Shown here: positions 36,524 through 48,660 of the stretch, piece after piece
How positions within the stretch are numbered: position 1 is the first letter of the stretch
Layout of the letters: each line of letters starts with the position of its first letter
NCBI GenBank assembly: GCA_005408345.1
Contig: SEMN01000330.1
Span: 310,001-374,000 of the forward strand
DNA: 64,000 nt
Direction: 5' to 3'
DNA from: Macquaria australasica
Taxonomy: Eukaryota > Chordata > Actinopteri > Centrarchiformes > Percichthyidae
Notes under the pieces: model-generated
What the model was told of the DNA's origin: nothing
Seen by the model: only the letters and a program-made list of their open reading frames with translations
Databases searched by the model: none
Position numbers and translations under genes: made by a program

Positions 36524-39363
36524 GAAATAACCTGTGATTGGCTAAAGTCTCCCGTCACGGGATAGATTTTCTGAAGCCTGAAAACGGAGGCAAAAGGGGG
36601 GGCTGAAGTAGAGGTCTGCTCTCAGACCACTTGAATTACAACATGCTGCACGGTTAATATGGCATTTTAGCCCAATGATGCCAAAAGAAAGGAGAAAGGA
36701 AGGAAAAAGAGTCCTGTAAACCCAGTACACTACACTACTACATTACAACTAGTACTACAGCAATTTTACATTGCACTAATGCTGGGGGACTCATAAGAGA
36801 TGTATTTTTAAAAGAATGACATATCTTATCTTATCTCTGACTGGACAAAACTCCAAGGCCAGAGAATTCATGTTTTCACAAGCTCATGACTACTCAACTA
36901 AGGGATTCAGGTAGATAATCATTGTGGTTGAGATCATTACGCCAGAGAGGGCTGCATATTTGTGGCTCTGCAAAAACAATCTATTATTATAGTGCAGTAA
37001 TGGTTAAAAAAGTTGAATATCCATCTTATAATACAAGGCAACAAATTCTTTTAACCCCGTTTTTCAAAGTTGGTTTCAAACATGAGCACGAAAGTAGTCT
37101 AAGAAGGTTTTTAAACTATTAATGACCCCCAAAATAAACACTTTCCAGTTCTGACATGATCTGAACATTTCTGGTGACTTGTGTGATCAGACTCACTGAA
37201 GAGAAGACGCCAAGGAAAGTGTTTTGGCTGTGAATGAATACCAGATACTTTTTAACTCTGCGTTTAACAAAGAACATGTCTCACTCCAGTCAGAGCAATA
37301 CGGGTTAAATGATGCCTCACACTGACTTCAGACCAGGTGAAATGATAAGGTTGAGAAGAAAGATAAAGTGAGAGACGTCACCTTATAATAAAAGATTGTT
37401 TCAAAGGCTAATTACCAACTTCATCTTAATTCATTACTTAGAAATGATGCATTTTTGGCATTTCTTTTTATTGACTGCATTTTTTTAAATTTGTTTTTTG
37501 TTTTTTAATCATTCCCCCATGTTAATGCTCTTTTCATTTTATCCTTAATTGTGAAAAAAAGAACGATGAGTCGCTCTCGGAAAGGAACAAAGCCATGAGA
37601 TCCGGCTCCCTTCGAAGAACTGTAAATTCCCACGAACTGTGTAAAATCACAAAACGCACGCCAACCGAAACACACTGTTGCAAAATACTGATGGTGCATC
37701 ATAGTTGTGACCATGCCAGAAATTTAAATTGGTCATTTGAAGTTTGATGTTTCAAAACACCTAAGGTTCAATGAGCAACGAGTTTCTTTTAACCCGCTGT
37801 TCGACACTGAATAAGCCACAGAGCTCCTGGCCCTCCATGCGTGTTAATTCAAGTTATGATGTAGCATGAAAGGTCAGTAGTTATATTATGTAATATGTAT
37901 GTGTTTGAGTGTGTGTGTATGTGTGCGCTTTTATTTTCAGTTTTGCTCAGAGCACGTGGACAGCTCATGGTGCTCTGCTCCTCTATCCCTAATTTTGCAA
38001 TTCTCTTCTCTGATGGCCCTCTTCGTCCACTTGACATCCTCAAAAACATCAAGGTTTCTCATCTTCTGTTCCCCACGAGTAAAAAGAAAACTCACACCTC
38101 TGATCAGCAGATCAGTTGTTTCCTTATTTGACTTCTTGTTTTTGTTTCAATTCTGTTTACTGTCGCCTTTCTGTCTCCTGTGTGAAAATACTGACGTGGT
38201 CATAGAGAAAGTGGCTTTAACTTTTTTAACTGTGTGGTTGCGTGTGCGCTGCTGTTGAAGTTCTTCGAGGTCGAGGTCACGTTGTTTTTGTCTCTTGCAG
38301 CATTTTTGTTTATGGCTGTTCTGAGAAGGTTTTGAAAAACACACAGTACCCACAGTATGCTCATCAACGATGCATGCTCGACAAAAGAGGTGAAAAACAA
38401 CCTTGAATAAGCCGTGGTATGCTGAGGATTCATTTCATAAAGTAGGTACAAAAAGATAAAGGTTGGTACATGATTAACTCTCACAAAATAACATAAAATC
38501 ATCTCAAGATCTGGCAGTAACTGATGACCACCTGCATATCTCCCTTACAAAAACGTACCCTGGTAATACCATAAAAAAATTGGCATTGTAATTTGGTCAC
38601 TACTATGATTCCAGGCTGTAAATAAAGATAAATGACATGACAGCTCCCCAAAAGGGAAGCTAAAACATCTCAGGTGTGTGTGTGAAGTATATATACAACA
38701 CAGAGACAATTTAACCTTCAAATGTTCACCTTGCTCTTGGTTTTATTGGTGGTATCTGTGATGTGGGTGGGATTTACAGCACTGGAAACGTCCTTGTGCC
38801 AGACAGAATCAATTAAATAATCAATCCAGGCAAAATCTTCTTATTTTATATATATATATATATTTGTGTGTGTGTGTGTGTGTGTGTATAGTGTGTGTGT
38901 GTGTGTATATATATATGTATATGTAAAACAACAATATTTCCAGCGTTTGAAACACTTTCCAAATACTGTGCCTTTTTGAAAATGTAATGTAGAACACACC
39001 GATGTGTCTGCTCTGCATAACGTACACTAATTCAACTTTTCAGCATTAATATTTTAAGTGCACAACAGTGGCATGTTATAATGGTACTCCACCCACAATC
39101 TATATCTAGAATATCATTAACGTACAACCTGTAGTCTTGAAAGGTGGCTCTGAAAAGCTTGCTCCTTCACAACTTCTCAGCAGCAGCTACAGTCAGTTTC
39201 ATGCCAAAAAATCTAAATGTCAGCTGACACTTCTAAAGCCACTTCTGCAGCACAATCTACTTATCCACTGCCTCGGATTGGATTCTTGTTTGTAGAATCA
39301 AGTCCTGTGATGTGATGTCTCGGCAGCTGAGCTTTATGTCCCTGGCCACACCGCCTACCTCTA
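36524..39363. other. No gene supported; microsatellites at 38844-38920
   Basis: Contains (TA)n and (TG)n runs at 38844-38920. Near 37570-37650 there is a CTCTCGGAAAGGAACAAAGCC...GGCTCCCTTCGAAGAAC patch that resembles a fish repeat end. The segment 37895-38060 is open on both strands and is noted under findings. Confidence 0.45.
38844..38920 (+). repeat. Compound (TA)n-(TG)n-(TA)n microsatellite
   Basis: Runs of TA, then TG interrupted by TATAG, then TA again. Confidence 0.95.
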
Positions 39364-39538
39364 TGGAGTTAATTTTTTTATGCAATCAGAAAATAGGTTT
39401 GAGAGCAAATTTATTGACACTGCAATCAAAAAATGGTTTAGTTTTGCTTGCAAATCCAAAAGTTTTTTGATTGCAGTGTCAATAATTTTGCTCTCAAACC
39501 TATTTTTTGATTTCATAAAAAAGACAAAATTAACTCCA
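39364..39538. mobile_element. Tc1/mariner-like foldback MITE with TA target sites
   Basis: The 175-bp element opens TGGAGTTAATTTT and closes AAAATTAACTCCA. The arms stay complementary for about 75 bases (CAATCA, AAATAGGTTTGAGAGCAAA, TTGACACTGCAATCAAAAAA on each side), so nearly the whole element is one hairpin. It is flanked by TA at 39362-39363 and 39539-39540, the duplication expected of Tc1/mariner transposases. No coding capacity. Confidence 0.85.
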
Positions 39539-39902
39539 TATACCTCTACCTGTGCGTGACGGCTACCTCGCTGAACTGCTGTGGCTCACACGCGTATGGT
39601 GTTCACACAGACAGCACTGCTACTGCCAGCTCCATCTTTCTACACTGAGTTTACCTTTGATAATGGCCATCAATAATATAATTTTTTTTATTTTATTTCA
39701 TTATAAATTATATATTTATATTTAGTTTAGTCAGAAAACGGTTAAAAGGCTTGTGCTCAATTGTAACTGGGGAGTTGAAAAAAATATTTTTTTCATGTCT
39801 GACATTCTACAGATATAGACATTGAAACTGCAGTGAAAGGTGTAATGTTGCTGGTTTGATGTCAATATGACTATCAACAGATCATTTTCACTGTCTGTTT
39901 TT
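39539..39902. other. No gene seen between two MITEs
   Basis: Unassigned AT-rich sequence, including a TATTTATAT-rich patch at 39680-39725. Confidence 0.4.
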
Positions 39903-39910
39903 GCTGAGAA

Positions 39911-40243
39911 TAGGGCTGGGCAATAAAACGATAACGATAATTATCGCAGTATAATTTTCCTCAACATAAATAAAACAAATGTTCGATATAATTAAACCAC
40001 ACATACACCAGGAGAGGGGGCTGCTAATGCAACTTAAACACTAGTTGCCACCTGCCATTAAACAAGAAGAAGGAGGAGAAGAAGAAAAATCAATCAGAAG
40101 CCGGGATTAAAAGAGCCAATCACACAATTAACCATTTGAACTTGACAGAAATAATGACTTGACATTTATCATGATAACTATCAATATTTACTGTTGTGAA
40201 AAACATTTTGTGATAAAATTTTTGGCCATATCGCCCAGCCCTA
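39911..40243. mobile_element. hAT-type MITE with perfect 8-bp target duplication
   Basis: The 333-bp element has TAGGGCTGGGCAATA at the left end and TATCGCCCAGCCCTA at the right end, the hAT terminal pattern common in fish. GCTGAGAA is duplicated exactly at 39903-39910 and 40244-40251, the 8-bp target duplication of hAT transposases. There is no transposase frame, so it would have been moved in trans. The intact duplication and good TIRs suggest a fairly recent insertion. Confidence 0.93.
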
Positions 40244-40251
40244 GCTGAGAA

Positions 40252-41185
40252 CCATGCACGTCACGCGAAAAAAATAGGTGACACTCCGATTCTCTAGATG
40301 AACTGCGCTGCAAGTGGCTGCGTGGTCGCTCTAACCTGTTAACGTGCACCGAAATGAAAAGCAAGAGGTTCTGCGACGCACGTACCCTGCTCAGGTAGGT
40401 GGTGCGTCCTGGGCTTTATGTTCAGAGGCATCACATTTTCAAAACGTCATGGCCTCGTTTTAGGTTTAGCATCGTTCTAGAGCCAGGTGGATCCGTCAGA
40501 TTCTTCTATGTATTTACTGTCAGCATCACGCTCTTGCTGGATGTTAAACTTAAACATGTCGTGTGCAGTTTGCTGACATCACCTTACCAAACCTCAGTGA
40601 CGTTTGCTTTAAGCTGTTCTCATTATTTTGCTGACTCTTTGTATACAAGTTTGTCCACACTGATGTAGGTAAAACATAGTTTTGCATGACGTCTGTCACA
40701 CCTCTCCTCGTCTGTGACAGAGGACAGTATGAGGTGACCAGACGCTTATCTTTACAGTCACGTTGTAATATTTACATTACAGTGAGAAATCAGATAAGCT
40801 GCCAGATGGCTTCTGATCTGCTGATTCCTAAAATAGGCTCAAATCACAGGGAAAACACAGCCAGACAAGTGTGTAAATGTCAGAGCAAGCTTAGCTGCCC
40901 GAGAACACCACAGAAAGTGTACACAGTCATAGTTATGTATAATTCAGTGCCCAGGTGCCCAGTCCAACGGGGCAGTCTTTGTCTCTTTCTTCATTTCTCC
41001 AGATGTTTTTTTCCCCAAAAAATTCTTATACAGAAAGCTATAAAAGCTTAATTTAAACGGCAAAAACATACTTAAATGTTCCCAGTATCATAGAAATGCT
41101 CCTGTACATTCACTGAAACAAAGTTAAAAACAAGTTAGTAGGTAAAAATCATCGTGTATTTCAGATTAACAGTTGAAATGTTGCT
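40252..41185. other. No gene seen
   Basis: Unassigned sequence with short chance frames. Confidence 0.4.
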
Positions 41186-41575
41186 TTCAATGTTCCCACG
41201 GTCAACAACAAGCAAGGTGAAGCAGCTTTTAGTTTCTATGTGCTCCACCTGTGGAACAAGCTTCCTGAATACCTGAGTTCTGCTAAAACAGCTCATTTAA
41301 ATCAGGGCTTAAACATAACTGTTTACTGCGGCTTTCCAATAAATCAGACAAACAACTTTTTAATCTGTAACTATTTGTTGGCTAGCTTTTTAAAAAAATT
41401 TTTTTAATGCAATTCCTTACTAATCTTTCACTATTTATTTGTTCTCGCTTTTTGTCTTTATTGTCTTTTAAATGCACTGTTTTCTTAAACGTCTTATGTT
41501 TAATGTATTTCTATTCCCCTGCAAAGCACTTTGAATTGCCTGAATGGTGCTGTATAAATAAATGTGCCTTGCCTT
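41186..41575 (+). mobile_element. LINE 3' end, CR1/L2-type: ORF2 C-terminus plus 3' UTR
   Basis: From about 41203 the plus strand reads KQGEAAFSFYVLHLWNKLPE, a C-terminal signature of L2-type ORF2. The remaining coding part is followed by a T-rich 3' UTR ending GCAAAGCACTTTGAATTGCC...GGTGCTGTATAAATAAA (about 41521-41562). This ending parallels the LINE tail at 940-988. The copy is 5'-truncated just upstream of the ORF2 C-terminus. Confidence 0.75.
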
Positions 41576-42519
41576 AAGATGCCCTGAAATGATGTTTTGT
41601 AAAACATTAATTTGCATTTGCAAGTACATTTTACTTGCTGCCTCTCCCATGTATGAATCTAAAAACAGTTACATGACTTTTTTTATTTGAATATTGCCAA
41701 GTGCATTTTATTTGGCCTTGTCTTTGATGAAATTGTTAAATATGGCCAAAATCCTGATGCTCAGGAACAAGTAACCAGCGTCTTACAGCGTCTCTATTTG
41801 CAACATTTCAAAAGTTAAAATTAACTAGTAACTAGTAACTAGAAGTAAACATGTATTGTCTCTCCCTGTCCTCACTTCTTTGTCCATGTTGTAGCCCAGA
41901 GACGTCTTATTTCTAACCTGTGATGGATAACATGTTGGATAATGAACCAAAGGTCGTGAACTTTGCTATAAAAAAGCTCTCTCACCTCTGCTTTATCGGT
42001 CACATGCTATCTGTGAGGGTCAGGTTGCTTTATATGAGGAGGTTTGGACTGTTAACTGTCAACAACAGCACATATGAAATGGTGAGATGTTCCACATTCT
42101 TTAAAAATGCTGACATAGACCACATTTCCAGCAACAGAAATGAAATCCAACTATAGAGAAACATAAAAATCTTGAGGACTCACCAATTTGCTCAAGAAAC
42201 GTTCCCGATCTATCACAGCCTCTCTGCTGTGATGTTTAATATTTCATGCATTCCAATTAGTGCTAAAAACGTCAGCATTTGCAGACTTAACACTCATTGG
42301 GACAGGATTAACATTCCAATGGGAGGTGGGCAATTAAAAGTGAGGAAAATCATGTGACCGTCAAACTGCATGCTCAGTTGAAGATACGCTGCTTGTGGTG
42401 CAAACAATTCAGAGATGGACTAAACAGAATCTTTATCGGGATGGGACTTAAATATAAAGTCTGTTCACCCAAATTGCAAAATAATGTTGTTTTTTTGTAT
42501 AATTTGGGTTTGCTGGTTG
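41576..42519. other. No gene seen
   Basis: Includes a short tandem (AACTAGT repeated, 41822-41842). No gene-like frame. Confidence 0.4.
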
Positions 42520-42760
42520 TGTAAAAAGGACCTAGCCTGGGAAACAGATGCTCAGCGCTACGTCACACGTTTCATTGCTCTGATTGGTTGTAGGTCTATC
42601 CTACTGTGTCCAGAGAGATTTTGGTCTGCGGCCGTTGATAACGCTCCTTGGAAATCAAAAATGAACTGGCGACGTCAGGCTAAGAAGGACCAACAACTAC
42701 ACGTGAAAATCATTACTTGGAGTGCAGAGGTGGAGACAAAATGACATTTAACGTATCCTG
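42520..42760. repeat. Dispersed teleost-type repeat fragment
   Basis: The blocks TACGTCACACGTTTCATTGC, TCTGATTGGTTGTAGGTC, GAGATTTTGGTCTGCGGCCG and TTGGAAATCAAAAATGAA follow an order I recall from an unclassified fish repeat. No ends or second copy are visible in this window. Confidence 0.4.
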
Positions 42761-42962
42761 TTGTAATGGCTTACAAGATTAAGCTGGTAATGCTGAAAAA
42801 ATAATTTGATTTCATCATTGGTTCACTTTTTCATCACTTAATCTTGAAATCATGGGGACTGGCAACATTCCCAGCAACCAAATAAAGTGAGACACAATAT
42901 TTTTACTTGAGGATTAGTGGTAATACAGTATTCATCATTATAATTTGATGCTTTATTTACAC

Positions 42963-43227
42963 CTGTGGTTACCAACCTGGGGGTCAGGACCCCCACAAGA
43001 TATGAGATAAATCTAAAGGGTCAGCAGTATAGGAGGAAGAAACAAAATTCTGCAACACAAAAAAAATACTGGATATCTTTACTTCTTCAACCCTCCAAAA
43101 GCTATTAAATTAAACAATCTGAGAAGGGAAAATCGCCCCTCAAATGAACTGCTGTCATGCACCCTGTGACAAGACTTTAATTTGTATTAAAGGGTCACCA
43201 AGCCACAAAAAAGGTTGGGAACCACTG
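42963..43227. mobile_element. hAT (Charlie-like) MITE with perfect 8-bp target duplication
   Basis: The 265-bp element starts CTGTGGTTACCAACC and ends GGTTGGGAACCACTG, inverted ends of the well-known CAGTGGTTCCCAACC type. ATTTACAC is duplicated exactly at 42955-42962 and 43228-43235. No transposase. The superfamily is well supported by the TIRs plus the 8-bp duplication. Confidence 0.93.
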
Positions 43228-43235
43228 ATTTACAC

Positions 43236-44310
43236 TAAGCTGCTTCAGCTTGGTGGGTCTTTGCTGAACCAGGCGTAAGCTGTGAACACAGCACCGCACC
43301 TGGGCATGGTTACCCATCAGAGTTGATCAAAATGTTCCCAGGATCAGAGGTAGTCTGGCAGACGACTGAAGAGCAATTATGATTATGTGTTTAGGATTTG
43401 GCAGCACTGCAAACATCTCCAACAGATACACATCCCTTAATATTCAGTCTTAAAATGTATTTATTTTCAGTTTATTTCAGAACATCTATAAGTTAAAGGA
43501 TATCTGGTAATAACTGATCTCCCTCATTTTACTGTTAGATGCCAGAAATAATCTCACTCCTCAGATATTTTGTGACATTTCGAGAAAATAAAATAAATAA
43601 AAGTTGCTAATCCCAGGTCAACATCATTCATTATGACGACTCTATTTCTCAGTGCATGTGAATGGCAGTAAGTCTTCAGCACACTTTCTGTGACAGCAGC
43701 AGTGCGGGCAGCTTTCTAGCATTGCTCAGAGGAATGCGAGGATGGAAAATGATGCAGTGCTGGAATTGAATCGGAGACAGGACGACATTCCTGGCTAGAT
43801 TTGTCTCCGGCACCAAGCAGAGAGCATGACAAACATCCAGCCCACAGCGACACATAATGGGGTGTGGCAGGTGGGGTGGAGGGGGGCAGATTTATGGTCA
43901 GGGCCCAGCTTTCCCTTCCTCCTCCCTCCAGCAGCTCTTAACACCTCCCACCAACATGCAGCACATCTGATTAAAACCAGATTTGAGTTACATTAAAACT
44001 AGAGGATAATGTCGTCTTCTTCCAATAAAATGGGGTTACAATGGCATAGAAGACAAGTTTTAAGAAGACATATACACCTATTTTCTATATTGCTAGTGTA
44101 AAACACCAACATCCTCAGCACAGAAACATCCTCTAGCACAGACTTATCACAGGTTGTATTGTCTATAAGCTGTGAACACTTCAAACAAATATTATATAAT
44201 ATATACACATTTACTCGCTTAGGTTTAACTTGACACATGGAGCTTTTATGTTCTTACTGTGATCCATATTCATAATTGAAATCTAATGGATACTGTAGAG
44301 CATTATAAGT
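43236..44310. other. No gene seen
   Basis: Unassigned sequence with a G-rich patch at 43861-43890. Confidence 0.4.
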
Positions 44311-44862
44311 ACTTAGGAGCCTGTTTCTCCTTTCAATGCAGAAACACTATTATACAATCCACTATACTATCTACACTGGATCATGGAGATATCCTGTACA
44401 CTCATGCTGCTGCAACTACCTGTACACCACTGGATTAGAGGGTGGATACCGACGGGTCAGGCCGGGTTCGGACAGAAATTTATAAATGATGTTTGGGTTC
44501 AGATCGGGTTTGGTCACGTCATACTTGACATGGTGCTTCCTTTTCAGTGCTCAGATCCCATCACTGACATCCAGGAGCCATGTGCATACCCATGTTTTCA
44601 TTTACATGCCATCTAATTCCATGCTATCTAAACTGCAGAGATATTTAACATCAAGCTTATGATCCTGACACCAGATTAGCTTTAAATGTTCCTCATACCA
44701 ACTCTGACCTGGGGATGACTGGTTTCCAGCACTATGCACCTCATTACTGCAAAACTGAACCGTCTGTTGTGATGCTGTAAATATGTATGTATTTGTTCTC
44801 AGGTCTCTTGCAAAGGAGATCTTGATCTCAGTGAGACTGAATAAATAAAGCTTAACGAACTA
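44311..44862 (+). mobile_element. LINE fragment: ORF2 C-terminal piece and 3' UTR end
   Basis: The plus strand at about 44313-44430 reads CFSFQCRNTIIQSTILSTLDHG, then DILYTHAAATTCTPLD. This is the conserved post-RT region of a fish LINE ORF2 (LDYGDIxYxHAxxTTLxPLD in my recall), followed by a stop. The 3' end near 44805-44855 reads TCTCTTGCAAAGGAGATCTTG...CTCAGTGAGACTGAATAAATAAAG, another standard fish LINE tail. Middle parts are missing or eroded. Confidence 0.7.
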
Positions 44863-47310
44863 AATATCCTCACTGCATTGTCATTTTCACTATTTAGATT
44901 CTATTTAGATTATAGACAGAAATGACTTGATAAGGTGTTTTTTTTATTTGGGTCTGTCTCTTTCCACTCCAGCCCTGTTTTGCGTCTTTCCTGCATAACA
45001 GAACTGTTCCATGACCTCGACAGAACTGTGAAAACATCACGAGCCACACTTTTGTTTTTCCTCAGACAAGTCTCATCATGAGCACAAGTCTCATCATGAG
45101 CACTAGCCTCAGCAATAAGAAAAGCACAGCCGCAACCTTTCCTGGAACTTTACCTCCCTACTAAACAGTGGTAATATTCACTCCTTTCTTTCAACACACT
45201 CATTCGGTCACACCCAAGTGATTCAGATAACTATCTATATTACTATTTCCCTACTTCCTCCCTTCTTTTCTTTCCTGTCTCTTCCCTCCTCATCTAACTC
45301 CCTAAAATCCCCATTTTCTACCTGTTAATCACTATTTATGATATACCAGATTCAGAACCATTCCAAGTGCTGGCATTTCTGAGTAGCCTCATGTGTAAAT
45401 AAAGGAATAGAGAACTAAGCAAAAACATCCTATGTCATATAGAGGCCATGAAGTGAAGTTCAAATAAACTCAGTTAAACCACCATTTTGTTTTAAGTTGA
45501 ATCAGTGAGAAACCCAGACATAGATCTTATTATCAACATAGAGTCAACGTGCTTGTTTTCGATCCATCATTCAGTTAGTTTGAGTTTGCTTTGAGCGCTC
45601 AGCGAGTATGCATGTAAGCTTCCCTGCCCTAGTGGATAGTGGCAGCCAGCGTGACCAGTATCTAACTGTAACTGTAAGCTCTTAAGTCATCCAGGCAGCT
45701 CAGCTCTCCGTCCCACTGTCCCATTAATACAGGCTGAGTCAAAGCCTGGAGCATCACCTTCAGCTATAGATAGATGAGGAGTAGTCAGAGAGAGGGAGAC
45801 TCCGGGTGTGTGTGTGTGTGACTGTGTGTGTGTCTGCAGATTTACAGTAAGGACAGTAGGGCAGAGGAGGCTGCATGGAAAATCTCAAATTGTTTATCTG
45901 TCTGTCGTCTTATAAGGAATGATGTTTGATGTTATAAATGATTAAACTGTAATGTTTATTGCATTACAGAAGATTTGTAATACTGTAGGTATGTTAGGGT
46001 GCTTTCACACATGAATTTCAGCTCACTTGGTTTTTACCAAGGCGGGGGGAAAAAAAGACTCATTGTGGTCCAGTTCGTGTTTGCGACATCAGCGTTACAT
46101 GGACCCACGATGGGAAATCAAATTCTGGTGACAGCAGGTCATGCTGCACTTTACTGAGCCTTATGTGTTTATTTATCATCTCTGGTGTTAACAAAGAGCT
46201 CAAGAAGAAATAAGTGATTATGATTATGATCATTAGCCGAAACTGGTGTTGTACCATACATGTTCAAGGAATCTTGCAATGAAAGAAAAATCTTTATGCA
46301 ATTTGAAAATGTTTAGGTTTTTTGTCTGTGTCCACAAGTTTTCAACACACGATAAATATCTGTTTATATGTATATGGATAGAGGAGAGTGTCAGCCTTTC
46401 TGAGATGTAAGAACAATGTTGATGGGATATTTTATGACTTAGTATTGTCAGAAAATTCTTTGCAATGCTTTTCACTACTTTTCTTTTTCCATTTGCGATA
46501 GATACTGAGCCTTCTGACAACTGTTCTCATCATGCTTTGTTGATACAAAGTATAATGTTGCTGTGGAGTTTGATGTCCTGGGCCTTGTTACTTTTGCCTA
46601 AAGTTGTTTACACTTTGGCAAATCTGCACCATAGAAAGTCATGCTGCAAGCAGTTAGCGTTAGCTACAAGCAGTTCCTGTTTACACTGAGCGTGGATGTG
46701 CAAATAACTGGACTACTTTTGATACTGAAGAAAAAGTCAGAATTTTAACTTCGGGAGGTGACATCTTAAGTTAAAAGGAGAGTCTCAGGAGTGCTGTTGA
46801 GCGATGAGCAAGTAGGACACTCCTCACCTGTAGCCCCTGCAGGTTTGATATAAGAAAACGATATTTACACAAAGCATGTTTGGCTTCTAGTGAAGCAGAC
46901 GAAGGGGTATCGCAGTTCCTCGCTTTTTAGCAAAATGCCAAGAAAAGGGACTGCCAAGACACTGAAATTACTGCACTGAAAGCCCAAATGGACACCCATC
47001 AAACTCTGACAGAGCTGGCAGAGTGGGCTAATGGAGCCTTGGACACAGTGGTGGAGCTGGAAAACGCAGTGAAACAACTCTGTGGGCACTTCTGAAAAGT
47101 GCCTGGATTGACTAAGACCCAGGCACTTGGACCCTCCTTAAGGTTTGAGGGCTGACCATTTTGGGTCACCCTCCAAACATTATGGGTTCTCTAGTGGAAA
47201 TCTGGAAGCTATTCCAACCAGTGAGAAACTTTTCAGCCCCCACCTGTACTACCCACCTCTGGATATACTGGACTGCCAGTTAGATGCCTCAGTACTCCAT
47301 TCATAACCAC
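44863..47310. other. No gene seen; hAT-like end near 45996 and (TG)n at 45804-45835
   Basis: TTAGGGTGCTTTCACACATG (about 45995) matches the general form of teleost hAT MITE ends, but no right end was found. A direct repeat of AAGTCTCATCATGAGCAC lies at 45067-45104. Confidence 0.4.
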
Positions 47311-47311
47311 A

Positions 47312-47339
<28 letters not shown>
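47312..47339 (+). repeat. (AC)n microsatellite
   Basis: About 14 AC units next to the SINE head. Confidence 0.95.
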
Positions 47340-47340
<1 letters not shown>

Positions 47341-47342
<2 letters not shown>

Positions 47343-47440
47343 CAATACAGTATCCACCCACACACTGTCCCCAGATCGAACAGCCAACCCTGGGATTAAT
47401 AGATGACCCGCTCTATCTCCTGAGCCACAGCCGCCCAAGC
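47341..47440 (-). mobile_element. tRNA-derived SINE, 5' head only
   Basis: On the minus strand GCGGCTGTGGCTCAGGAG...ATAGAGCGGG has the A-box part of a tRNA-like head, and GGTTGGCTGTTCGATCT has the B-box part. The SINE body expected after the head is lost, and the sequence runs into (TG)n. I recall the GCGGCTGTGGCTCAGGAGGTAGAGC head from teleost SINEs. It is not a functional tRNA because the stems are poorly matched. Confidence 0.7.
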
Positions 47441-47542
47441 TTTAAAACTTTCAAAAACATTTGAAACAAAGTTCAGAGTCTTTATATCCTCAACTAACAC
47501 CATAATCAGTGGAGGGAGCAAATTATAGTGTATGTCAGTTTG

Positions 47543-48430
47543 TTATGGTTTTGATGGCAACCCATTCATCATGGCTGGATTAACCTGTAAAAGAAAAATA
47601 AACAGATCTAACAGATCAAATATAGTGGAACAAGAAAAATAAAACGTTGGGCTGACAATAATAAAAATAAGTTTTAACAAAGGATTTCTTGACTCTGCAA
47701 GCCTCAGATCCTCAGGCAAGGATTTGCAAAGCTGAAGGGCCCAGACTGAAAAAGCCCAGTCACCTTTAGTCTTGAACCGGGACTTAGGAACAGCCAGAAG
47801 GGCAGTGCCTGAAGATCTGAGACTGTGCTCTGGCTTGTAGGGGAGCAATAAAATCTTATAAACAACTCTAAAAACAGGAGAGGCTAAAACAGGAGCGATA
47901 TCTTGTGTCTTTGAATGAATATTGAAGACTACACCCATGTTTCTTGCTGCTGGTTTGATATTCGCCACCAGGGGGCCCAAGACTCTTCTGCAGATGAATG
48001 CACTTTGGAGGACCAAATACAATTAATTTTGATTTATTTTGATTCAACTGAAGAAAATTCTGGGACAACTAATGCTTGATTTCAGAGAGACAAGATACCA
48101 GCTGATGTAGGTTGTCTTCTTTGCCAGTTACGTACCGGAACATAGATCTGCGTGTCATCTGCATAACTATGATAATGAATGTTGTGTTTGCAGATAATGT
48201 GACCTTGTAGAAGCTGGGTGTATATAGATTTATATAGAGAACAACAGGGGGTCAAAGATGGAGCCTTGGGAAACACCATGGGTCAGAGGGACAAGTATGA
48301 CTTAAGTACCGCCATTTTTCAAGGCGGTCCAACAAATAAATGATCTACCGTAGCAAAATCTGAGCTAAGATCAAGTAAAATTAGCACTGAACAATCACCT
48401 GCATCAGCTGTTAGTAAAAGATTGTTGGTT
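47543..48430 (-). mobile_element. LINE (CR1/L2-type) ORF2 fragment, rearranged
   Basis: Minus-strand pieces in ORF2 order: at 48430-48310, a motif-A-like block (DCSVLILLDLSS). At 48279-48082, HNIHYHSYADDTQIYVPV with the catalytic YADD (residues 39-42, 48154-48165). At 48068-47868, MSQNFLQLNQNKSKLIVFGP. At 48022-47543, the C-terminus (EHSLRSSGTALLAVPKSRFK, then LCKSLPEDLR). About 60-70 residues between motif A and the YADD block seem deleted, and frames change between pieces. The right edge may extend to about 48660. Confidence 0.85.
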
Positions 48431-48660
48431 ACTTTAATGAGGGCAGTTTCAGTGCTATGATTGGAATTTTTCAAATATATTAGTTATTAATAGTTTAAGG
48501 CAGGAGGGAAAACTGCCAGTAGAAAGAGAGATATTTACAATGGATGAAATAGTGGGACCAACCCCAAAACTCCTTAAGAAATTTAGTAGGTAAAATATCC
48601 GAAGGCTTTGATGAAGACTAGCAATCATGTCCGTGTCAATTATTTTGTTAGGGAAAAAGA

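Noticed and set aside
46865..47089. Possible LINE-1 ORF1 coiled-coil fragment (plus strand, TLTELAEWANGALDTVVELE)
   Set aside because: The helix-like string is suggestive, but it is short, lacks other ORF1 blocks around it, and I could not link it to a LINE end.
47367..47440. Functional tRNA gene
   Set aside because: The A- and B-box parts are present, but the stems do not pair well and the sequence continues as a SINE-type head with (TG)n after it.
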